Assembly: GCF_018784445.1 (NCBI RefSeq)
Contig: NZ_WQOH01000017.1
Location: forward strand, 1-64,000
Length of the DNA: 64,000 nucleotides
Reading direction: 5' to 3'
Source of the DNA: Gemmiger formicilis
Lineage (GTDB): Bacteria; Bacillota; Clostridia; Oscillospirales; Ruminococcaceae
The notes below the pieces were generated by a model. The model was not told the DNA's origin and ran no database searches. It was given only the letters and a program-made list of their open reading frames with translations. Position numbers and translations under genes: made by a program. Below, piece after piece: positions 24,862 through 32,997 of this stretch (within the stretch, counting starts at the first letter, position 1; every line of letters starts with the position of its first letter).

Positions 24862-27861
24862 ATGGCAAAGAACAAGAAGAAGGGCGGCGGCGTTGTCCTG
24901 TGGAGCGTCTTGACCGGCGTTTCTGCAGTGGCTTTCGGTGCAGCCTGTGTCGGCACCAACCTGGCCAATGCAAGTGCCCAGGCTGTCAACATCGCGCTCA
25001 AGACCTCTACCAACAAGACTGTTGGCAAGGATGACAGTGTTAAGTATTTCGAGACTGGCTTCGACTCTGTCGAGGATCTCGAAGCTCACGACAAGGAGAT
25101 CGCCGAGCAGCTCACCGGCGAGGGTGCTGTCCTGTTGAAGAACAACGGTGCTCTGCCCTTGGCCGCTGGCAGCAAGATCTCTACCCTGAGCCACTCCAGC
25201 GTTGGCATCGCCACCTGCGGCACCGGCTCTGCTGACATCGACACCTCCAAGGCTCCCACCCTGAAGGAAGCCCTGGAGGCCGACGGCCTGGAAGTCAACC
25301 CCACCCTGTGGGATTTCTACCTGACCGGCGAAGGCAGCAAGTTCCCCCGCAACCCCTCCAAGGATACCGATGCTACCGGCATCAACGTCCGCTCTGACTA
25401 CCATGTCAACGAAGTTCCGATGGATGTCTACACCGACGCCGTCAAGGACAGCTTTGCCTCCTATGGCGATGCTGCCATCATCACCATCACCCGCCTGGCT
25501 GGCGAGATGTATGATGTGCCCATCGATGGCTTTACCGATGGCACCGACGCTCTGCAACTGACACAGGAGGAGAAAGACCTGCTGGCTATGGCCCGCGAGA
25601 ACTTCGATAAGGTCATCGTCCTGATCAACTCCACCAACGCTATGCAATGTGATTTCCTGACCGATGACAGCTACGGCGTCGACGCCGCCCTGTGGATTGG
25701 CTACACCGGCACCTGGGGCCTGAACGCCGTTGCCGACATCCTGACCGGCGAGGTCAACCCCTCCGGCCACCTGGTCGATACCTACTGCAACGACAACAGC
25801 ACCGCTCCCTCTCTGGTTAACTTCTACGGCACCCAGTACGCCAACGCTACCGAGGACAACAATGCTGAGTGGTATGACTTCATGCTGGACGGCAACAAGT
25901 ACTACAACGTCTACAGCGAGGGCATCTACATCGGCTACCGCTACTATGAGACCCGCTATGAGGACGCTGTCCTGGGCCAGGGCAACGCTGGCGATTACGA
26001 CTACAACGCCAATGTTGCTTATCCCTTCGGCTATGGCCTGAGCTACACCACCTTCGACTGGTCCAACTTTAAGTCCAGCTATGATGCCGCTACCGACAGC
26101 TTCAATGTCAGCGTTGATGTCAAGAACACCGGCAGCGTGGCAGGCAAAGAGGTCGTGCAGGTCTACTTCCAGAGCCCCTACACCGATTACGATAAGCAGA
26201 ACAAGGTCGAGAAGGCCGCTGTTGAACTGTGCGGCTTCGGTAAGACCGAGATCCTCGAGCCGGGTGCTTCCGAGACCGTTACCGTCAACGTGCCCCGCAG
26301 CGAACTGGCTGCATACGATGCCAACGGTGCCAAGACCTACATCCTGGATGCCGGTGACTACTACCTGACCGCTGCCCACGATTCTCACGATGCCATCAAC
26401 AACGTGCTGGCCGCCAAGGGCTACACCGTTGAGAACGGCATGACCGCCGACGGCAACGCCGATATGGCCTGGAACTACAATGTTGCCAGCCTGGACAAGG
26501 ACACCTACAGCGTTTCCGCTGTCACCGGTGAGGCCATCACCAACCAGTTCGACAATGCCGACCCCAGCTACTACGGTATGGACGGCATTAACTACCTGTC
26601 CCGCTCTGACTGGCAGGGCACCTGGCCCCAGGTCGTTACCCTGGAAGCCAACGAGGCTCTGATTGCCGACTTGAACATGACCGGCAACTATACCGCTGAC
26701 CCCGATTCTGACGCTGTTATGCCCACCATGGGTGCCGACAACGGCATGACCCTGGGCATGATGATTGGCAAGAGCTACGATGACCCCGATTGGGACAAGC
26801 TGCTCGACCAGGTTACCTTTGATGAGATGGCTAAGCTGATCGGCCAGGGCTACCACAACACCGCCATGGTGCAGAGCGTTTCCAAGCCCAGCACCCTGGA
26901 CGATAACGGCCCCCAGGGCTTCACCCAGTCTCTGACCGGTATCTCCACCAACCACTGCGCTTACAGCGATGAGAACATCATGGCTGCTACCTTCAACACC
27001 GAACTGATGGAAGAAGTCGGCAAGTGCATCGGCAACGATGTTATGGATCTGGGCGCTTCCGGCCTCTACGGCCCCGCCATGGATACCCACCGCAACGCTT
27101 ACTGCGGCCGTAACTTTGAGTACTACTCCGAGGACGGCTTCCTCTCCGGCAAGATCGCTGCTGCTGAGATCAGCGGCATCCAATCCAAGGGCGTTTATGT
27201 TTACATGAAGCACTTCGCTCTGAACGACAGCGAGACCAAGTGCCGCTGCATCTCCACCTGGGCAAACGAGCAGTCCATCCGTGAGATCTACCTCAAGCCT
27301 TTCGAGATGTCCGTCACCGAGGGCGGCGCTAAGGCTGTTATGAACGCTTTTGCCCGTGTGGGCGCTGTCTGGTCCGGTGCTGATGCCGGCCTGATGACCA
27401 ACGTTCTGCGCAATGAGTGGGGCTTCGACGGCTTCGTCCTGACCGACTTCTCCGGTAACCCGATGTTCACCGCCCGCGGCATTGCCCTGCGCACCTTCGA
27501 CGCTGCTTACGGCGTACTGGCCGGTACCGACAGCTGGGACTCCTCTGACGTACAGTGGACTACCGAACTGACCACCCAGTACAAGGACTGCCCCGAGGTC
27601 GTCCAGGCCATGCGCCAGTCCACCCACCGCATCCTGTACGTCATCGCCAACTCCTGCGCGATGAACGGCTTCACCGCTGATACCAAGATCGTCAAGGTCA
27701 CCCCGTGGTGGCAGACCGCCCTCATCGTCCTCGATGTTGTGCTGGCCGTTCTGACGGTCCTGTGCATCGTCATGCTGGTCAAGCGCATCAAGGCAAGCAA
27801 GGCTGCCAAGGCTGCCGCTGCCACCGAGCCCCCCGCTGACAACAACAGTACCAACCAGTAA
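24862..27861 (+). CDS. membrane-anchored glycoside hydrolase family 3 protein with permuted domain order
   Basis: A 999-aa protein whose GH3 domains appear in reversed order. First comes an N-terminal hydrophobic segment (about 9-35), then the region normally at the GH3 C-terminus (EGAVLLKNNGALPL near 92), a fibronectin-III-like domain (about 410-515), and last the catalytic (alpha/beta)8 domain from about 650, with GPAMDTHR, CGRNFEYYSEDGFL, KHFALNDSE and the nucleophile Asp862 in LTDFSG. A C-terminal membrane helix (about 955-980) with a KRIKASK tail anchors it. Both anchors suggest the enzyme is displayed outside the membrane. Codon use favours GCT and GTT more than its neighbours, as in highly expressed genes. 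Likely a beta-glucosidase or beta-xylosidase; the substrate is unproven. Confidence 0.93.
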   Translation: MAKNKKKGGGVVLWSVLTGVSAVAFGAACVGTNLANASAQAVNIALKTSTNKTVGKDDSVKYFETGFDSVEDLEAHDKEIAEQLTGEGAVLLKNNGALPLAAGSKISTLSHSSVGIATCGTGSADIDTSKAPTLKEALEADGLEVNPTLWDFYLTGEGSKFPRNPSKDTDATGINVRSDYHVNEVPMDVYTDAVKDSFASYGDAAIITITRLAGEMYDVPIDGFTDGTDALQLTQEEKDLLAMARENFDKVIVLINSTNAMQCDFLTDDSYGVDAALWIGYTGTWGLNAVADILTGEVNPSGHLVDTYCNDNSTAPSLVNFYGTQYANATEDNNAEWYDFMLDGNKYYNVYSEGIYIGYRYYETRYEDAVLGQGNAGDYDYNANVAYPFGYGLSYTTFDWSNFKSSYDAATDSFNVSVDVKNTGSVAGKEVVQVYFQSPYTDYDKQNKVEKAAVELCGFGKTEILEPGASETVTVNVPRSELAAYDANGAKTYILDAGDYYLTAAHDSHDAINNVLAAKGYTVENGMTADGNADMAWNYNVASLDKDTYSVSAVTGEAITNQFDNADPSYYGMDGINYLSRSDWQGTWPQVVTLEANEALIADLNMTGNYTADPDSDAVMPTMGADNGMTLGMMIGKSYDDPDWDKLLDQVTFDEMAKLIGQGYHNTAMVQSVSKPSTLDDNGPQGFTQSLTGISTNHCAYSDENIMAATFNTELMEEVGKCIGNDVMDLGASGLYGPAMDTHRNAYCGRNFEYYSEDGFLSGKIAAAEISGIQSKGVYVYMKHFALNDSETKCRCISTWANEQSIREIYLKPFEMSVTEGGAKAVMNAFARVGAVWSGADAGLMTNVLRNEWGFDGFVLTDFSGNPMFTARGIALRTFDAAYGVLAGTDSWDSSDVQWTTELTTQYKDCPEVVQAMRQSTHRILYVIANSCAMNGFTADTKIVKVTPWWQTALIVLDVVLAVLTVLCIVMLVKRIKASKAAKAAAATEPPADNNSTNQ

Positions 27862-27870
27862 TCCCCGCAA

Positions 27871-27900
27871 GCTCCCCGCCGGCCCCGGCGGGGACTTTTG
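27871..27900 (+). terminator. hairpin between GH3 gene and symporter gene
   Basis: Stem TCCCCGCCGG / CCGGCGGGGA with a short T run (TTTT). The T tract is short, so partial read-through into the symporter gene is likely. Confidence 0.6.
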
Positions 27901-27933
27901 AGTAAATTCTCCCCCACAACAAGGAGCAACCCT

Positions 27934-29496
27934 ATGAGCGAAAACGCAAAGGCGCAGAGTGTCAACCGCGCCAAACCTTATCAGCTGGTCTTGTTCCCGC
28001 TGAACAACGGTGCCACGAACGTGTATTACGTTCTGGTTCTGTCCTACATCGCGACCTTCGGCAGCAAGGTTCTGGCATTGTCCATGATCTTTGCCTCCGT
28101 CATGGTCACCGGTATGCGTCTGTTTGACGCTGTCACCGACCCCATCATCGGCGCACTGATGGACCGCACGAACGGCAAGTTCGGCAAGTTCCGCCCGTTC
28201 ATGGTCATCGGCAACCTCATCATGGCTGCCAGCATTCTGGCGCTGTACTGTGTGACCCCGCTGATTCCCGACACGATGATGTGGGCCCGCTATGCTGCCT
28301 TTGTCGGCCTGTACGCAGTCTGGGTCATTGGCTACACCTTCCAGACCAGCTGCACCCGCTCCGGTCAGACCGTTCTGACCAACGACCCGAAGCAGCGCCC
28401 GCTGTTCACCATCTTCAACACCGTCGGTTCTCTCTTGGGCATGGGTGCGATGCAGTTCTTCGCGCCCATCCTAGCTAAGAACTACGAGGGCGGCTACGGC
28501 TCCGCCGGCTTCTTCCGTATGCTGGCTCCCGTCGGCATCGTCATTTCCATTCTGCTCACCCTGCTGGCCGTCATCGGCATCTGGGAAAAGGATCAGCCCA
28601 AGTACTTCGGCATCGGCGGCGAAAAGACCGAAAAGCTCAAGGTCTCCGAGTACGTCCAGATCATCAAGGAGAACAAGCCCATGCAGCGCCTGATGGTTGC
28701 CGGTGCGGGCTGCAAGCTGGCGCTGTCTATCGCCACCAACACAACGGTCCTGTGCATGCTGTACGGCTGTATGATGGGCAACTATGACGGGCTGTACCTG
28801 CCCATGATGGTGCTAGGTTACGTCTTTAGTGTTCCGTTCTTCCTGCTGACCGTGCGCACGAGCCAGAAAAAAGGTCAGAAAGCCAGCCTGATGCGCTATG
28901 TCAGCGTGGCGCTGGTGTGCTATGTGGGCGTGCTTGTCCTGCTGATGCTCTGGGGCAAGGGCGACGGCTTCACCCTGTCCATCATGGGTGAAAACGGTCT
29001 GGCGCTCAACCTGTACACGGTTCTGTTCATCCTGCTGTTCGGCGTCGGCTACGGTGCGTACTATGCTACGGCGGATATGCCCATCCCGATGGTCGCCGAC
29101 TGCTCTGACTACGAAACGTACCAGTCCGGCAAGTACATCCCCGGCATCATGGGTACGCTGTTCAGCTTGGTGGATAAGCTCGTTTCCAGCCTGTCCGCCA
29201 CCGTTGTCGGTGTGGCGGTCAGCTTCATCGGCTTGGAGAGCCTGCCGACCCAGTACGATCCGTACACCCCCGGTATGAATATGGTCGTCATCGTCCTGTT
29301 CTGTGTCATCCCGATGGTCGCTTGGGCGGCCACCCTGATCGCCATGAAGGGTTACAGCCTGACCGGCGAGAAGATGAAGGAAATCCAGGCTATCAACGCC
29401 TGCCGCCGCGACGCCGTGGCAAACGGCATGAAGCTGGAAGAGGCCATGGAGAAGTATGCCACCATCGACCAGCTCCCCGCGGAGTACCGCGCGTAA
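27934..29496 (+). CDS. GPH-family sugar:cation symporter (MFS)
   Basis: A 520-aa protein with about twelve membrane helices, of the glycoside-pentoside-hexuronide:cation symporter family (MelB/XynB type). Typical motifs are FDAVTDPIIGALMDRTNGKFGKFRPFM after helix 2 and the DMPIPMVADCSDYE stretch in the second half. It would import glycosides for the cytoplasmic GH2 enzyme or products of the displayed GH3 enzyme. AAGGAG precedes ATG 27934. A strong terminator follows at 29535. Confidence 0.93.
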   Translation: MSENAKAQSVNRAKPYQLVLFPLNNGATNVYYVLVLSYIATFGSKVLALSMIFASVMVTGMRLFDAVTDPIIGALMDRTNGKFGKFRPFMVIGNLIMAASILALYCVTPLIPDTMMWARYAAFVGLYAVWVIGYTFQTSCTRSGQTVLTNDPKQRPLFTIFNTVGSLLGMGAMQFFAPILAKNYEGGYGSAGFFRMLAPVGIVISILLTLLAVIGIWEKDQPKYFGIGGEKTEKLKVSEYVQIIKENKPMQRLMVAGAGCKLALSIATNTTVLCMLYGCMMGNYDGLYLPMMVLGYVFSVPFFLLTVRTSQKKGQKASLMRYVSVALVCYVGVLVLLMLWGKGDGFTLSIMGENGLALNLYTVLFILLFGVGYGAYYATADMPIPMVADCSDYETYQSGKYIPGIMGTLFSLVDKLVSSLSATVVGVAVSFIGLESLPTQYDPYTPGMNMVVIVLFCVIPMVAWAATLIAMKGYSLTGEKMKEIQAINACRRDAVANGMKLEEAMEKYATIDQLPAEYRA

Positions 29497-29534
29497 CCCC
29501 TAAAACCGCTATTCTCTTTATCCTTCCATAAACG

Positions 29535-29581
29535 CACCGCCGCCCCGGAAGAGGAATCTCTTCCGGGGCGGCGGTATTTGT
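29535..29581 (+). terminator. terminator of the glycosidase operon
   Basis: Stem ACCGCCGCCCCGGAAGAG / CTCTTCCGGGGCGGCGGT around GAAT, followed by ATTTGTGT. Confidence 0.85.
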
Positions 29582-29623
29582 GTGTATAGTGCTGTGTATT
29601 CCGATAAAACTTTCGCAAAACGC

Positions 29624-29653
29624 TTGACTTTTAGGGGTGAATTGTGTTATTAT
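29624..29653 (+). promoter_or_regulatory. promoter of tRNA-Leu
   Basis: TTGACT (29624-29629), 18-base spacer, TATTAT (29648-29653), about 24 bases before the mature tRNA. Confidence 0.8.
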
Positions 29654-29676
29654 ATCTCTCGCAGTCACTGCAATAA

Positions 29677-29760
29677 GCGGAAGTGCTGGAATCGGCAGAC
29701 AGGCACGTTTGAGGTGCGTGTGTCTATGACGTGTGGGTTCAAGTCCCATCTTCCGCACCA
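29677..29760 (+). tRNA. tRNA-Leu(GAG)
   Basis: An 84-base class II tRNA with a variable arm and encoded CCA. The acceptor GCGGAAG pairs with CTTCCGC, the anticodon stem is CACGT/GCGTG around TTGAGGT (anticodon GAG), and the T-arm is GGGTTCAAGTCCC. Confidence 0.95.
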
Positions 29761-29803
29761 AGAGAACTCCCACAGCGTTTCGCTGTGGGAGTTCTCTTTT
29801 TCT
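29761..29803 (+). terminator. terminator after tRNA-Leu
   Basis: Stem AGAGAACTCCCACAGCG / GCTGTGGGAGTTCTCT around a TTTC loop, followed by TTTTTCTC. The AEC transporter ATG is only about 20 bases further on. Confidence 0.93.
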
Positions 29804-29823
29804 CAAAAAGAAAGGATGTCACG

Positions 29824-30765
29824 ATGCAAAACCTGATTTTCAGCCTGAATGCGACGCTGCCGGTGTTTCTGGTCATGGTGGCGGGGTACGCGTTGGGGCA
29901 GTGGGGTTTTCTGCCGCCGGAATTTTGCAGGGCGTCGGATAAGCTGACCTTTAAAATCACACTGCCCATCATGCTGTTTCTGGATATGGGCAGCGTTGAC
30001 ATCCTGCACGACTTCCAGCCGAAGTTTGTGCTGTTCTGCTTTGGCGCAACGTTCATCGGCATCCTTGTTGTGTGGGCAGGGGCAAAGCGGTTCCTCAAAG
30101 ATAAATCGCTGGTGGGGGAGTTCGTGCAGGCGGGTTACCGCAGCAGTGCGGCTGTGCTGGGCGTGGCGTTCATCCAGAACATCTACGGTAACGCAGGCAT
30201 GGCCCCGCTGATGATTCTGGGCAGCGTGCCGCTGTTCAACATCTTTGCGGTGCTGATTTTGATGCTGGAATCCCCGCAGCAGCGCGGTATCCCCACGCCA
30301 AAGCAGCTGCTGCGCGGCGTGGCCACCAACCCGATTTTATTGGGTATCGTGTCCGGCACGGTCTATGCGCTGCTGCCGTTCACGCTGCCCGCAGTGCTGA
30401 CCAAAACGTTGAACAATATTGCCTCCGTCACTACGCCGTTGGCGCTGCTGTCCATTGGTGCCTCGTTTGAGGGGGCCAAGGCCATCAAAAAGCTGGGGCC
30501 GACGTTGGCGGCGGCCTTTATCAAGACCGTGGGGCTGGCGGCGGTATTTCTGCCCTGCGCGGTGGCGCTGGGGTTCCGCGACGAGGAACTGATTGCGCTG
30601 CTCATCATGCTGGGCAGCCCCACGACTCCCAGCGCCTATGTCATGAGCAAAAACATGGGCCACGAGGGTGTGCTGACGTCGAGCTGCATCGCCCTGACGA
30701 CGCTGCTCTCGGCACTGACGCTGACCGGCTGGATATTCCTGCTGCGCAGCGGGGGATACCTGTAA
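29824..30765 (+). CDS. AEC-family permease (auxin efflux carrier family)
   Basis: A 313-aa membrane protein with ten predicted helices in two five-helix halves. Family features include the start LPVFLVMVAGYALGQWGFL, DKLTFKITLPIMLFL, and the second-half LGSPTTPSAYVMSKNMG motif. Bacterial AEC members carry organic acids such as malate or malonate, or other small anions; the substrate is unknown. It starts at ATG 29824 behind AAAGGATG, directly after the tRNA-Leu terminator. With no room for a promoter, it likely relies on read-through from the tRNA-Leu promoter. The Lrp-family gene downstream is convergent. Confidence 0.88.
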   Translation: MQNLIFSLNATLPVFLVMVAGYALGQWGFLPPEFCRASDKLTFKITLPIMLFLDMGSVDILHDFQPKFVLFCFGATFIGILVVWAGAKRFLKDKSLVGEFVQAGYRSSAAVLGVAFIQNIYGNAGMAPLMILGSVPLFNIFAVLILMLESPQQRGIPTPKQLLRGVATNPILLGIVSGTVYALLPFTLPAVLTKTLNNIASVTTPLALLSIGASFEGAKAIKKLGPTLAAAFIKTVGLAAVFLPCAVALGFRDEELIALLIMLGSPTTPSAYVMSKNMGHEGVLTSSCIALTTLLSALTLTGWIFLLRSGGYL

Positions 30766-30807
30766 TATCCCAAAGGCTTCACCCCCCCCCATTGAGAAAG
30801 GCGTTTT

Positions 30808-31254
30808 TTATTCCTCCGGCTCCGCCACCGGCACACCGCGGTGCTCTACCGGGGTCGAGAACACGATCTGCGTGCGCGTGCGGCCAAACTGCTGCAAGTG
30901 GTTGATGAACTGGTCCAATTCCTGCGTCGTGCCGAACAAAACCTCAATCAGCATACTGTAATCGCCGGTGACGCAGTTGCACTCCACCACATGGGCGCAG
31001 CTCTCAATATAGGGGTAGAACTCCGGCTTGCGCTGGGGGTCCATGTCCAAGTTGATGAACGCCTTGACCATGTAGCCCAGCTTGGGTGCGTCCACCTGGG
31101 CCTGATAGCCGGTGATGGTGCCGGAATGCTCCAGCCGGGCAATGCGGGCCGACACCGCAGGGCTGGACAAAAATACCTGGTCAGCGATTTCTTTTAGGGG
31201 AATACGCGCGTCGTGCTGCAATATGTCAATGATCTTGCGGTCGATGTGATCCAT
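30808..31254 (-). CDS. Lrp/AsnC-family transcriptional regulator
   Basis: A 148-aa protein with the N-terminal helix-turn-helix (DRKIIDILQHDARIPLKEIA, then SSPAVSARIARLEHSG) and the C-terminal RAM ligand-binding domain (CNCVTGDYSMLIEV). Such proteins sense amino acids or related metabolites as oligomers. GAGGTG precedes ATG 31254. It has its own promoter at 31342-31370 and a terminator-like hairpin in the leader. It converges on the AEC permease gene, which it might control; this is inference from adjacency. Confidence 0.92.
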   Translation of the reverse strand: MDHIDRKIIDILQHDARIPLKEIADQVFLSSPAVSARIARLEHSGTITGYQAQVDAPKLGYMVKAFINLDMDPQRKPEFYPYIESCAHVVECNCVTGDYSMLIEVLFGTTQELDQFINHLQQFGRTRTQIVFSTPVEHRGVPVAEPEE

Positions 31255-31274
31255 GGTAACACCTCATTTTAGGC

Positions 31275-31323
31275 AAAAAGCTCCCGTTCGTGTGCGTCAT
31301 TGCACCTGAACGAGAGCTTTTGT
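31275..31323 (-). promoter_or_regulatory. terminator-like hairpin in the lrp leader
   Basis: On the minus strand AAAAGCTCTCGTTCAGGTGC pairs with GCACACGAACGGGAGCTTTT (two small mismatches), followed by a TTTTT run and then the lrp ribosome site. It lies between the promoter (31342-31370) and the start codon, so it may be an attenuator. Confidence 0.6.
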
Positions 31324-31341
31324 AGCTTTACTATGGAAAGA

Positions 31342-31370
31342 ATTTTACCATATACAAAGTAAAAAGTAAA
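31342..31370 (-). promoter_or_regulatory. promoter of the lrp-family gene
   Basis: Minus-strand TTTACT (31370-31365), 17-base spacer, TAAAAT (31347-31342). Confidence 0.6.
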
Positions 31371-31397
31371 GTGTTTTGCAAAAGAATTGTAGAATTG

Positions 31398-31444
31398 TAG
31401 GGGCGGATGCTCGCATCCGCCCGCAGTGTTCCGGCAGGCAGCCA
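31398..31444. repeat. palindromic repeat, GGCGGATGC core
   Basis: GTAGGGGCGGATGCTCGCATCCGCCC followed by the GTTCCGGCAGGCAGCC spacer part seen in other units of this family. Confidence 0.8.
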
Positions 31445-31455
31445 TTTATCTTTAT

Positions 31456-31627
31456 GGCAACACCGCATAATTCCCGCCTTACGGCTTAAGTAACGCTCCG
31501 GCGGCTGCGGCACGGCATCTGCGTTGCCAAAATGCTCGATAATACACAAAGTATTATCTGCGCTTTTGGCTTAGCAGCTGCCGCACCTCGCTCGCCGTAT
31601 CGGCACTTAGAATTATACGGTATTGCC
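31456..31627. repeat. MITE-like element with imperfect terminal inverted repeats (172 bp)
   Basis: Left end GGCAACACCGCATAATTC and right end GAATTATACGGTATTGCC are inverted repeats of 18 bases with two mismatches. Inside are GCGGCTGCGGCAC against CAGCTGCCGCAC, and a central GATAATAC / GTATTATC hairpin, so the whole unit is a large imperfect palindrome. No ORF. The right end recurs in part near 57640. Confidence 0.8.
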
Positions 31628-32983
31628 TTATATATCCGGGAACACATTTCTTGCGCTGATCAGTGCATTGTTATAATACATTTCAAAATGGCAGTGGTTG
31701 CCGGTGGCGGTGCCAGTCGCCCCCACGTAGCCGATCAGCTGGCCCTTCGTCACGGTCTGCCCGGTCTGCACCACAAAGGACGACATGTGGCCGTACAGCG
31801 TCTTGTAGCCGTTGCCGTGGTCAATCTCCACATAATAGCCCCAGCTCGCGGTAGGGTGATTGTGCCACTGGGCAGCGATGACCGTGCCCGCGTCGGCGGC
31901 GTAAATCGGCGTGCCGTAGGGCGCGGTGATGTCCACCCCGCGGTGGCCATAGGGTAGATTAGCCCACCGGCTGATGCCCGAATACCCCGGCACAGGCCAG
32001 AGAAAGCTGCCGGTGCCGAGCTTGCCGATCATGCCGCTTTTCAGCCGTGTGCCCCGGTGGATGATCTCCGGCACAGGGGCCTGCAAAAGCTGCACGTCCA
32101 CGGCCTGGCAGCTGACGACCGCGCCGTCCACGGTCACAATTTCGCTTGTGACCTGCTCGCTGCCGCTCTGCCCGGCCTGTACCGTCTCGGTCTTGCCAAA
32201 ATCCAGGTCAGCGTCCTCGACGGTCTGCGTCTCAAAGGGCAGCTCTTTTGTTACCGTCTCGTACCGGGTGACTTTGACCTGCAAAAGCCTGCTGTCCCGC
32301 AGGGCGTCCAGTAATGTGCCGTAGGGCGTGACGGCGACAGCAGGGTAGATGCCGTCTACCAGGCGCAGCGGGTGGACGAAGTCTGTCTGCACTCCCTCGG
32401 TCTGCCAGAGCTGGCGCACGGCGTACAGGCAGCGGCGCAGGTGGTCGCCCTCGGTGGTGATGTACCGCAGCGTGCCGTCGATGTAAACGGCGGTGCCTTC
32501 GGTGATGTCGCCGCCCGCCGCTCGCAAAATCGCGTCGGCGGTCTCGCGTTCGGTCATCGTCTGCACGCCCGCACCCCAGACAAGGGTGTACTCGGGCTGG
32601 ATATCCCAATCCGCCGCGCCGCTGATGCGGGCCTGCACGTCGGCGCGGGCGGCCTCAAAGGCCTGCTCACCGGGCAGATAGCCGACGGTTTGGCCGCCAA
32701 CCTCGACCCGAAGCACAAAAGGCTGTGCCAGTGTGGTGCGCACGTAGAAAACCAGCGCCGCCCCCGCCGCCAGCGGCAGCAGCAGGCCGACAAGGCGGTG
32801 CGGGTGGATGAGCGCTGCACGGAAATCTGCCGCCGCCCGCACCGGGGGCCGCAGCACCACGGCCAACAGCTGCACCAGCGCCCGGGCCAGCTCCCGCAGC
32901 CAAAATGCCGTTCCGCGCCCGACCCGCACGGCGGTGTATTCGACATGGAAGCCGACAAAATATAAAACATCCCCGAAAGTCAA
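31628..32983 (-). CDS. M23 peptidase with G5 domain, membrane-anchored
   Basis: A 451-aa wall-hydrolase-like protein. One membrane helix lies at about residues 64-82 (GLLLPLAAGAALVFYV), then a stalk region, a G5 domain (about 225-300, VTKELPFETQTVEDADLDFG) and a C-terminal M23/LytM domain. The metal and catalytic residues are all visible in HRGVD, LYGHMSS and HCHFEM. G5 domains bind wall glycans, and M23 domains cut peptide cross-links. It starts at TTG 32983 behind AGGGAGG, 15 bases after the upstream EnvC-like gene, and is the last gene of the blaI operon. Confidence 0.85.
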   Translation of the reverse strand: MTFGDVLYFVGFHVEYTAVRVGRGTAFWLRELARALVQLLAVVLRPPVRAAADFRAALIHPHRLVGLLLPLAAGAALVFYVRTTLAQPFVLRVEVGGQTVGYLPGEQAFEAARADVQARISGAADWDIQPEYTLVWGAGVQTMTERETADAILRAAGGDITEGTAVYIDGTLRYITTEGDHLRRCLYAVRQLWQTEGVQTDFVHPLRLVDGIYPAVAVTPYGTLLDALRDSRLLQVKVTRYETVTKELPFETQTVEDADLDFGKTETVQAGQSGSEQVTSEIVTVDGAVVSCQAVDVQLLQAPVPEIIHRGTRLKSGMIGKLGTGSFLWPVPGYSGISRWANLPYGHRGVDITAPYGTPIYAADAGTVIAAQWHNHPTASWGYYVEIDHGNGYKTLYGHMSSFVVQTGQTVTKGQLIGYVGATGTATGNHCHFEMYYNNALISARNVFPDI

Positions 32984-32997
32984 AGCAGACAGCCTCC

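Noticed and set aside
24754-27870. 1038-codon open frame antisense to the GH3 gene
   Set aside because: Mirror of strong codon preference in the GH3 gene; the product is a Val/Gly/Ala-rich string with no recognisable domain.
30781-30790. Run of nine C residues as a phase-variation tract
   Set aside because: It is intergenic between two convergent genes, outside any coding frame or promoter, so slippage would have no clear effect.
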